From Candidatus Bathyarchaeota archaeon (GTDB lineage: Archaea; Thermoproteota; Bathyarchaeia; Bathyarchaeales; Bathycorpusculaceae), in NCBI GenBank assembly GCA_030630585.1, contig DAOVMU010000103.1, forward strand, positions 1-5,874: a stretch of 5,874 nucleotides of DNA. The letters are read 5' to 3'. A program made the translations under genes and the position numbers. Of this stretch, positions 1-5,492 are shown piece by piece. How positions within the stretch are numbered: position 1 is the first letter of the stretch; every line of letters starts with the position of its first letter. The notes beneath the pieces were generated by a model. That model worked only from the letters and a program-made list of their open reading frames with translations. It searched no databases and had not been told where the DNA came from.

Positions 1-926
1 CTAATGTGGAAGTTATAGCTGGACCAGGATGCCCAGTTTGTATCGTACCTGCTTCAGAAATTGACGAAGCTATAAAGTTGGCATTGAAAGGTATGGTTGT
101 TACGTGTTTTGGCGATGTTCTACGGGTTCCAGGTTCAAAAAGGTCTCTTTTAGATGCTAAAGCTGAAGGTGCCGATGTCCACGTCGTTTATGGTGTGGGT
201 GATGCGGTTAAAATGGCTGAAAAGGAAGCACGTAAAGAATTCGTTTTTTTCGCAATAGGTTTTGAAACGACAGCTCCTTCAACAGCTGTTGAAGTTATGA
301 AGCACCCGCCTGAAAACTTTAGTTTTCTTGTTTCTCATCGTCTTATTCCTCCGGCTATGAAGCTCTTGGTAGAGATGGAAGATCTGAGCTTAAACGGTTT
401 TATTGCTCCCGGTCACGTTAGCACCATTATTGGGGTCAAGCCTTACGAGATTTTTCCAAAGCATTATTGTATGCCGACTGTTGTTGCCGGTTTTGAACCC
501 TTAGACATTTTGTTCAGCGTCTACATGATTTTGAAACAGCTACGTATGTGCAAACCGCGCTTAGAAAACGAGTACAGGCGAAGTGTCCACTCTGAAGGCA
601 ACGTTAAGGCTCAGGAACTAATGACAGAAGTTTTCGAAGTGACGGATGGCAATTGGCGCGGACTCGGCATAATACCAACCTCAGCTCTTAAGCTTCGTGA
701 AGAATATGAAAAATATGATGCACATTTGAAGTATGGCGTGGAGATTGAAGAGAGCGTAGATATACAGCCTGGCTGTAAATGTCACCTTGTAATAATTGGG
801 AAGATTAGACCCACTGAATGTCCCTTGTTTATGAGAACGTGCAATCCGCAGAAGCCCGTGGGTGCATGCATGGTAAGCAGTGAAGGAACATGCCGGATAT
901 GGGCTAGAGCTTCAAAATCTGCTTAG
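1..926 (+). CDS. hypD: HypD, hydrogenase Fe(CN)2CO assembly scaffold (5' truncated)
   Basis: HypD is the cytoplasmic Fe-S scaffold that, with HypC, holds iron while CN and CO ligands are added before insertion into the [NiFe] hydrogenase large subunit. The reading frame is open to the window edge. The GTG at 6 is an internal valine (codon 3-5 encodes the preceding Asn), so the true start lies outside. By comparison with E. coli HypD about 60 residues are missing, including the expected CGGHTHAI motif. Counting from that valine as residue 1, visible signatures are GPGCPVC (Cys9, Cys12, the redox pair), GFETTAP (85-91), and a C-terminal cysteine-rich segment with Cys257, Cys259, Cys272, Cys279, Cys288 and Cys296, containing the GACMVSSEGTC block expected to carry the [4Fe-4S] cluster. 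The C-terminus is complete and ends at TAG 924-926, overlapping the hypE stop on the other strand. The identification is secure; only the 5' end is unknown. Confidence 0.96.
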   Translation, partial: NVEVIAGPGCPVCIVPASEIDEAIKLALKGMVVTCFGDVLRVPGSKRSLLDAKAEGADVHVVYGVGDAVKMAEKEARKEFVFFAIGFETTAPSTAVEVMKHPPENFSFLVSHRLIPPAMKLLVEMEDLSLNGFIAPGHVSTIIGVKPYEIFPKHYCMPTVVAGFEPLDILFSVYMILKQLRMCKPRLENEYRRSVHSEGNVKAQELMTEVFEVTDGNWRGLGIIPTSALKLREEYEKYDAHLKYGVEIEESVDIQPGCKCHLVIIGKIRPTECPLFMRTCNPQKPVGACMVSSEGTCRIWARASKSA

Positions 927-1990
927 CATATTCTTGGCACTGGGTCTCCTACAGGTCTGCTAATGATTCTTTTTCCACCCACTACTGTTTGCATCGCTAC
1001 ACCTGCAAAGTCTGCTGTAGCTTCACCGATTATTTCCGCGTTTTTTCCCTCTTCGGTCGTTCTCAGAAGGTGCAGAGTTTCTTCAGCTTTTTCCCTTACT
1101 ACGCCTATAACCACTTTACCTTCATTCCCGATTTCAAGCGGATCCAATCCCAACATTTCGCATGCTGCTTGCACATCTTTTCTAACTGGAATCATATCCT
1201 CATGGATTAGTATGCCCACCTGTGATTTTTCACTGAACTCGTTCAAAGCGTCTGCTAGCCCGCCTCTTGTTGGGTCTTTCATTGCAACTATACCCCCGAC
1301 TTCCCCGAGCAAACGTTGAATTAGGCAGTTTAATGGTTGAACGTCTGATTTTATGTTGCTTCCGAAGCTTAGTCCCTCTTGGGCAGACAACACAGCTACT
1401 CCGTGGTCGCCAATCGTACCGGACAATACTATTTTGTCGCCAGCTCGTAGGTTTGAGTCTAGAACCCACCTCGCTTTAAGATTGCTTCTGAATTTTCGGA
1501 TAACTTCGAAGTTTTTCTCCAAGGCAGCAGTTCTTCTGCCAATTCCAGAAGTGTTTATGATGCAACCGCCTAGACTTCCTTTTTCCACAACTTTTGTGTC
1601 ACCAGTAACGATGCTTACACCAGCTTTTAGACATGTCTGCTGCATACTAGCTAGAATACGTTCGAAATCAGCCAAAGACAACCCTTCTTCTAAAACAAAC
1701 CCGCAAGCTAAAGCATAAGGTTCAGCGCCTAAAACTGCGATGTCGTTCACTGTGCCAGCCACAGCTATACATCCGATGTCTCCACCCGCAAAGAAAATCG
1801 GCTTAACCGCGTGCGAATCACTTTTGAAAACGATGTCATTTATGACGGCTGCGTCATCCAAGGCTTCAAGCGGCACTTCAATGTTAGCTGTAGCACCAAA
1901 ATATTTCACTATATAATTCTTGACTAAACTGTGCATGACTGTTCCGCCAGCGCCATGCAACATTGTGATGTGCCCATTCTTAACATTCAA
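923..1990 (-). CDS. hypE: HypE, carbamoyl dehydratase making the cyanide ligand of [NiFe] hydrogenase
   Basis: HypE is a PurM/AIR-synthase-like ATPase. It accepts a carbamoyl group from HypF on its C-terminal cysteine and dehydrates it to a thiocyanate that donates CN to HypC-HypD. The protein has 355 residues. The N-terminal AIRS domain shows HGAGG (12-16), SDSHAVKP (57-64), the GGDIG and GTVND block (69-83) and GDTKVV (130-135). The C-terminal domain shows GDHG (194-197), DPTRGGLADA (239-248) and GNEGK (288-292). The protein ends in PRIC, so the catalytic Cys355 is present. The start is TTG at 1990-1988: GGTGA lies 6 nt upstream, and an in-frame TGA overlapping that motif excludes longer versions. 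The next in-frame ATG (1963) would remove residues just before HGAGG. Relative to E. coli HypE there are about 17 extra residues between NTSG and AGDK. It is convergent with hypD and divergent from hypA, rather than sitting in a hypCDE operon. Confidence 0.97.
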   Translation of the reverse strand: MNVKNGHITMLHGAGGTVMHSLVKNYIVKYFGATANIEVPLEALDDAAVINDIVFKSDSHAVKPIFFAGGDIGCIAVAGTVNDIAVLGAEPYALACGFVLEEGLSLADFERILASMQQTCLKAGVSIVTGDTKVVEKGSLGGCIINTSGIGRRTAALEKNFEVIRKFRSNLKARWVLDSNLRAGDKIVLSGTIGDHGVAVLSAQEGLSFGSNIKSDVQPLNCLIQRLLGEVGGIVAMKDPTRGGLADALNEFSEKSQVGILIHEDMIPVRKDVQAACEMLGLDPLEIGNEGKVVIGVVREKAEETLHLLRTTEEGKNAEIIGEATADFAGVAMQTVVGGKRIISRPVGDPVPRIC

Positions 1991-1996
1991 TTGTTT

Positions 1997-2001
1997 TCAC
2001 C
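1997..2001 (-). promoter_or_regulatory. Ribosome binding site of hypE deciding a TTG start
   Basis: On the minus strand GGTGA stands 6 nt before the TTG at 1990. GGTGA is complementary to the archaeal 16S rRNA 3' end. The TGA inside it is in frame with hypE and blocks any upstream extension, so motif and stop together fix the TTG start. Confidence 0.7.
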
Positions 2002-2059
2002 AGTATAGATAATAACGAAACACATTCTTTCTTGAATCTCTTTCTATCATAACACTATT

Positions 2060-2068
2060 CTTAAATAG
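2060..2068 (+). promoter_or_regulatory. Putative archaeal TATA box (box A) for hypA-hypB
   Basis: CTTAAATAG lies in the 99-bp divergent spacer (1991-2089) with its centre about 26 bp upstream of the hypA ATG at 2090. That is the usual distance from an archaeal TATA box to the transcription start, which would place the start at or next to the ATG. No Shine-Dalgarno motif is visible between the box and the ATG, which agrees with a leaderless mRNA. No clear purine-rich BRE precedes it. For the divergent hypE promoter I see only weak AT-rich candidates (for instance around 2041-2052 on the minus strand). The rest of the spacer shows no convincing operator. Confidence 0.45.
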
Positions 2069-2089
2069 GCTTCAATCTAGGCTGTTACT

Positions 2090-2488
2090 ATGCACGAATG
2101 GGCTTTAGCTGAAGCAGTAATCTCCACAGTTTCTCAAATTACAGAAAAGGAACAACTAAAGGAAGTCTTGGAAGTTAAAATAAAGGTCGGAGAACTGCAA
2201 CAAATAGAACTGGACATACTCGAATTTGCGTTATCGCAGCTCAAAACTCCAAAGTTAAAAAACGTGAAATTCAACATACAAACAGCAAAAGCAGAACTTA
2301 AGTGCAGATATTGTGGACATAAATGGATTTTCAGAAAAGAAAAAATGAACGAAGAAATAGCAGAAGCCATACACTTCGTTCCAGAAATCGCCCATGCATA
2401 TGTTAAATGTCCAAAATGCGGCAGCCCGGACTTTGAAATTCTAGAGGGACGAGGAATATGGCTTGAAAGCATAAAAGGAGCGAAATAG
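2090..2488 (+). CDS. hypA: HypA, nickel metallochaperone for [NiFe] hydrogenase maturation
   Basis: HypA binds nickel through its N-terminal Met-His-Glu and hands it to the hydrogenase large subunit, helped by HypB. The 132-residue protein begins MHEWALAEA, which fits the archaeal form; His2 and Glu3 are the expected nickel-site residues. The conserved VGEL motif follows at 33-36. The zinc domain has two pairs, Cys72-x2-Cys75 and Cys107-x2-Cys110, separated by 31 residues. This is much longer than the loop in typical bacterial HypA (about 113-120 aa overall) and resembles Thermococcus HypA (about 139 aa). The ATG at 2090 gives the invariant MHE N-terminus, so the start is firm. It lies just upstream of the ATPase-type hypB and is almost certainly cotranscribed with it; HypA and this kind of HypB form a complex in Thermococcus. 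Confidence 0.96.
   Translation: MHEWALAEAVISTVSQITEKEQLKEVLEVKIKVGELQQIELDILEFALSQLKTPKLKNVKFNIQTAKAELKCRYCGHKWIFRKEKMNEEIAEAIHFVPEIAHAYVKCPKCGSPDFEILEGRGIWLESIKGAK
2476..2480 (+). promoter_or_regulatory. Shine-Dalgarno motif inside the end of hypA, pointing to a non-AUG hypB start
   Basis: AGGAG lies within the last codons of hypA, 9 nt before an ACG at 2490. That ACG is in frame with hypB and begins a stretch reading TVDPRISIIEER, which resembles the N-terminus of Thermococcus ATPase-type HypB. The competing TTG start at 2526 has its own weaker GAGG motif (2517-2520) 5 nt upstream. Which one is used cannot be settled from the sequence. Confidence 0.45.
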
Positions 2489-2525
2489 CACGGTTGACCC
2501 AAGGATAAGCATAATTGAGGAAAGG

Positions 2526-3218
2526 TTGAAAGGAGTAAACAATGTAGTCGCTGTTTCAAGCGGCAAAGGAGGCGTTGGCAAAAGCCTAATCGCATCCACA
2601 CTGGCCGTAATACTAGCACGAAAGGGGTACAAAGTAGGTCTTTTCGACCTGGACTTTACAAGTCCGTCAACTCATGTTATCCTAGGCGCAGAAGGCTTAC
2701 AACCTAAAGAGGAAAAGGGCATAATCCCACCTGAAGTTCACGGAATAAAGTACATGTCAATAGTTTACTATTCTGGTGAACATGCTGTGCCCCTCAGAGG
2801 AGCAGACATTTCCAACGCGCTGATAGAGCTGTTTGCAATAACAAGGTGGAACACCTTAGATTTCTTGATAATAGATATGCCTCCCGGAATAAGTGACGCA
2901 ACCTTGGACATCATTAGATTTGTAAAAAAAGTAAAATTTCTCGTAGTCACAACGCCTTCTCAGCTAGCCTTTGAAACTGTCAGAAAACTGTTAGACTTGC
3001 TTTCGGAATTGGGAATCAACGTAGTAGGCGTTGTTGAAAACATGAAAATGAAAGAATCTCAGTTTATCAAACAGCAAGTTGAAGGGAGAGGCATAACATT
3101 TTGGGGAGAAACACCCTTTGATATAATGGTAGAAGAAGCCATAGGAAATGTAAAGAAGCTGTTGACAACAGAATTTGGCAGCATATTAGAAGAGCTTGTC
3201 GCGAAAAACTTGAAGTAA
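2526..3218 (+). CDS. hypB: ATPase-type HypB (MinD/Mrp family), nickel-delivery partner of HypA
   Basis: This P-loop ATPase of the MinD/Mrp family replaces the GTPase HypB in some archaea. In Thermococcus kodakarensis it forms a complex with HypA and raises its nickel affinity for insertion into hydrogenase. From the TTG at 2526 it has 230 residues. It shows the deviant Walker A GKGGVGKS (13-20, signature Lys14 and Lys19), Walker A' DLDF (41-44) and Walker B/switch II IIDMPPG (115-121). Family-like segments include VILG (51-54), PPEVHGIKYM (68-77), PLRG (89-92), ITRW (105-108) and VENMK (170-174). No cysteine is present, which argues against an Fe-S-carrying Mrp/Nbp35. The frame stays open upstream to TAA 2472-2474, and codons 2490-2525 (TVDPRISIIEER) look like the true N-terminus, giving about 242 residues from a possible ACG start. 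It follows hypA directly. Confidence 0.88.
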   Translation: MKGVNNVVAVSSGKGGVGKSLIASTLAVILARKGYKVGLFDLDFTSPSTHVILGAEGLQPKEEKGIIPPEVHGIKYMSIVYYSGEHAVPLRGADISNALIELFAITRWNTLDFLIIDMPPGISDATLDIIRFVKKVKFLVVTTPSQLAFETVRKLLDLLSELGINVVGVVENMKMKESQFIKQQVEGRGITFWGETPFDIMVEEAIGNVKKLLTTEFGSILEELVAKNLK

Positions 3219-3228
3219 TCTGCTTAAC

Positions 3229-4629
3229 CTACTTTTTGCTCATTAGGTATTCGTGTATTGCTTTTGCTGCTTTTTTGCCTGCACCCATGGCGCTTATGAC
3301 TGTGGCTTGGCCTGTTACTATGTCTCCTCCTGCGTAGACACCTTGGATGCTTGTTTTTCCGTTTTCATCTGTTACTATTGTGCCCCATTTTGTTACTTGT
3401 AAGCCTTTGGTAGTCTGTTGTATTATTGGGTTTGGTGTCCTTCCAATGGCGATTATGACTGTATCAACATCCATAGTGAACTCTGAGCCTTCGATGGGTA
3501 CGGGTCTTCTCCTTCCGCTTGCGTCTGGTTCTCCCAAACGCATCCTTATGCACTCCATGGCTTTAACCCAACCCCTCTCGTTGCCTATGAACCTTCTCGG
3601 ATTCGTCAAGAACTCAAGGACTACGCCCTCCTCCTCAGCGTTCTCAACCTCCTCAGCCCTGGTAGGCATCTCCGCCCTGGACCTCCGATAAACAATCTTC
3701 ACCTCCTTTGCACCCAGCCTCAAGGCACATCTAGTTGAGTCCATAGCCGTATTGCCCCCTCCAATGACAGCAACCTTCTCGCCGACAAAAATAGGTGTAT
3801 CACACCTCGGAAAATCATAAGCCTTCATAAGATTGACACGAATCAAAAATTCATTAGCTGAGTAAACCCCACAAAGGTTTTCACCCGGAATCCGCATGAA
3901 ACGCGGCAGCCCTGCACCAGTCCCTATAAAAGCTGCATCAAACCTGTCAAGCAACTCACCAATCGTGTAAAGCCTCCCGATCAACGCATTCATCTTCATC
4001 GTCACACCCAACTTCTTTATGTACTCAGCTTCAGCTTCAACAATTTTTTTCGGCAACCGAAACTCCGGAATCCCATAAATGAGAACCCCGCCAGGTTTAT
4101 GCAAAGCCTCAAAAACCATTACCCCATGACCAAGCTTAGCTAAATTCGCTGCAACAGTCAAACCAGCAGGCCCGGCGCCGACAATTGCCACCCTTTTTCC
4201 TGTAGTATCAGGCTTTTCTGTGATCTGTAACCCTCGCTCTCTTTCCCAATCAGACACAAACCTCTCCAGTCTACCAATGGAAACTGGGTCTCCGATCTTT
4301 CCCATCGTACAACTCGCTTGGCACTGCTCTTCTTGGGGGCAAACCCTGCCGCAGATGGCAGGAAGACTATTCTTCTCCTTAACCTTCCTTATCGCTTCGG
4401 CAAATCTTTTTTCCTTGATCAATTGTATGAAAGCTGGAATGTCCACCTCAACAGGGCATCCCTGTACGCATGGAGCCTTTACACACTGCAAACATCTCTC
4501 AGCTTCAGCCACAACCTGCTCCACTGTGTAGCCCTGTGCGACTTCGTTGAAGTTGCGAGTGCGTTCCTCAGGGTCTTGCTTAGGCATAGGAACAACTTCT
4601 TTCTTGATTTCGGGTTTAGGCTTGCTCAT
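3229..4629 (-). CDS. nfnL: NfnL-like NAD(P)H-binding flavoprotein (NADPH-dependent glutamate synthase small subunit family)
   Basis: This is the large subunit of an Nfn-type NADH-dependent ferredoxin:NADP+ oxidoreductase, the same family as GltD and sulfide dehydrogenase SudA (often annotated gltA). It has 466 residues, close to the family's usual ~465. The N-terminal domain carries Cys46-x2-Cys49-x4-Cys54-x3-Cys58 and Cys93-x3-Cys97-x5-Cys103-x3-Cys107, enough for two [4Fe-4S] clusters. The FAD motif GAGPAG is at 151-156, a second Rossmann motif GGGNTA for NAD(P) at 290-295, and AGGD (433-436) ends the FAD domain. The ATG at 4629 overlaps the nfnS stop as ATGA and has AGGAGGG 5 nt upstream, so start and translational coupling are clear. 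The partner is the adjacent NfnS. No glutamate synthase large subunit is visible, so a role in glutamate synthesis is not supported here. Its codon use changes noticeably towards the C-terminus. Confidence 0.93.
   Translation of the reverse strand: MSKPKPEIKKEVVPMPKQDPEERTRNFNEVAQGYTVEQVVAEAERCLQCVKAPCVQGCPVEVDIPAFIQLIKEKRFAEAIRKVKEKNSLPAICGRVCPQEEQCQASCTMGKIGDPVSIGRLERFVSDWERERGLQITEKPDTTGKRVAIVGAGPAGLTVAANLAKLGHGVMVFEALHKPGGVLIYGIPEFRLPKKIVEAEAEYIKKLGVTMKMNALIGRLYTIGELLDRFDAAFIGTGAGLPRFMRIPGENLCGVYSANEFLIRVNLMKAYDFPRCDTPIFVGEKVAVIGGGNTAMDSTRCALRLGAKEVKIVYRRSRAEMPTRAEEVENAEEEGVVLEFLTNPRRFIGNERGWVKAMECIRMRLGEPDASGRRRPVPIEGSEFTMDVDTVIIAIGRTPNPIIQQTTKGLQVTKWGTIVTDENGKTSIQGVYAGGDIVTGQATVISAMGAGKKAAKAIHEYLMSKK
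3233..3276 (+). terminator. Possible U-rich transcription terminator of hypA-hypB
   Basis: Three T tracts on the plus strand (3233-3237, 3262-3265, 3271-3276) begin 14 nt after the hypB stop. Archaeal RNA polymerase can terminate at runs of U without a hairpin, so these may end the hypA-hypB transcript inside the antisense 3' end of nfnL. However, the same bases encode lysine codons of NfnL, so their presence may be due to coding alone. Confidence 0.3.
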
Positions 4630-5492
4630 AGGTTCCCTCCTCTTTCCTCCTGCAATACAAAGGCAAGCTTCTCTTGAGGCGTAAACATCTTCAGCCGAGA
4701 CATCAACTCTTCAAAATCCACTAGATGCCCATCAAAATCAGGACCGTCAACACAAGCAAACAGTGTTTTACCACCGACGGTTACTCTACACGCTCCACAC
4801 ATTCCCATACCATCAACCATTATCGGAATCAAATTGACAATCGTAGGTATACCATGGGAGCGAGTGAGCTCTGAAACTACTTTCATAGTCACAACAGGTC
4901 CCATAACTATCACACGGTCAGTCTTCGTCTTCTTGAGCAATTCTTTGAGAAAGTCTAACCCTTTGTAGCCCTTTGTCCCATCATCCGTGGCCACATAAAG
5001 CTCATCACATACATTCCGCATCTCATCTTCAAAAATTAGGTGGCTTTCAGTTCTAGCACCGATAACGCCGATCACTTTGTGGGCTGCTTCATGAAAAGCC
5101 TTAGCCTGAAAATGTAAGGGAGCCGTCATTACTCCGCCGCCTACGCACAATACAGTTCCAAATTTCTCGATTTCCGCAGGTTTTCCCAGCGGACCCAGTA
5201 AGTCTAAGATGTAATCTCCTTTCTTTAGGGTTCCAAGCTGTTTCGTTGATTTTCCAACTTCGTGACAGACCACAGTTATTGTCCCTTTTTCAACATTCGC
5301 CCCAGCGATGGTGAGCGGTATCCTTTCTCCATTCTCGTCTATTCTCAGGATTACGAATTGTCCTGGTTTGGTTTTCGCGGCTGTTTCTTTAGCTGAAAAC
5401 TCAAATAGGTTAATTTGGGGAACCAGCTCCCGTTTTGTTACTATTTCATGCAGGTTAGTCGCCTCCCTTAACCCTTGAAGGATTTGGTCCAA
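4626..5492 (-). CDS. nfnS: NfnS-like FAD/[2Fe-2S] subunit (ferredoxin:NADP+ reductase / sulfide dehydrogenase beta subunit)
   Basis: This is the small subunit of an Nfn-type complex, related to dihydroorotate dehydrogenase electron-transfer subunit PyrK and SudB. In known Nfn it binds FAD and one [2Fe-2S] cluster and handles NAD(H). From the TTG at 5492 it has 288 residues. PGQFV (43-47) and RIPLT (57-61) form the flavin-binding barrel, CVGGGVMTAP (116-125) the nucleotide-binding loop, and the C-terminal DGMGMCGACRVTVGGK stretch (227-242) with Cys232, Cys235 and Cys247 the cluster site. Asp227 is the likely fourth ligand, as reported for Nfn small subunits. The TTG start overlaps mvhD by 38 nt and has no good ribosome binding site. 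A strong GGGAGG lies 8 nt before CTG at 5453, just after the mvhD stop, and a 275-residue protein starting there begins like other family members. The start is therefore unsure. Its stop overlaps the nfnL ATG. Confidence 0.92.
   Translation of the reverse strand: MDQILQGLREATNLHEIVTKRELVPQINLFEFSAKETAAKTKPGQFVILRIDENGERIPLTIAGANVEKGTITVVCHEVGKSTKQLGTLKKGDYILDLLGPLGKPAEIEKFGTVLCVGGGVMTAPLHFQAKAFHEAAHKVIGVIGARTESHLIFEDEMRNVCDELYVATDDGTKGYKGLDFLKELLKKTKTDRVIVMGPVVTMKVVSELTRSHGIPTIVNLIPIMVDGMGMCGACRVTVGGKTLFACVDGPDFDGHLVDFEELMSRLKMFTPQEKLAFVLQEERGGNL
4635..4641 (-). promoter_or_regulatory. Ribosome binding site of nfnL
   Basis: AGGAGGG on the minus strand lies inside the last codons of nfnS, 5 nt before the nfnL ATG. 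Together with the 4-bp ATGA stop-start overlap (4626-4629) it indicates coupled translation of the two Nfn subunits in near-equal amounts. Confidence 0.75.

Noticed and set aside
6..8. GTG at 6 as the start of hypD
   Set aside because: The codon before it (3-5, Asn) continues the conserved sequence ahead of GPGCPVC, and the required N-terminal CGGHTHAI region would be missing; the gene is cut by the window edge.
963..1718. Overlapping plus-strand open frames opposite hypE
   Set aside because: They mirror the coding strand of a clear hypE, have serine/proline/threonine-rich low-sense translations, and show no recognisable domain or ribosome binding site.
2134..2950. Minus-strand open frames opposite hypA and hypB
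   Set aside because: Shadows of the two well-supported genes, with no family resemblance.
2526..3218. Fe-S cluster carrier Mrp/Nbp35 or cell-division MinD
   Set aside because: No cysteine anywhere in the protein, no C-terminal amphipathic MinD helix recognised, and direct linkage to hypA with Thermococcus HypB-like segments.
3229..4629. Glutamate synthase (GltD) role for the nfnL gene
   Set aside because: No large GltB subunit is visible, and the overlap with nfnS marks it as an Nfn/Sud-type pair.
3347..4677. Plus-strand open frames opposite nfnL
   Set aside because: Antisense to a full-length, motif-complete NfnL; no independent evidence of coding.
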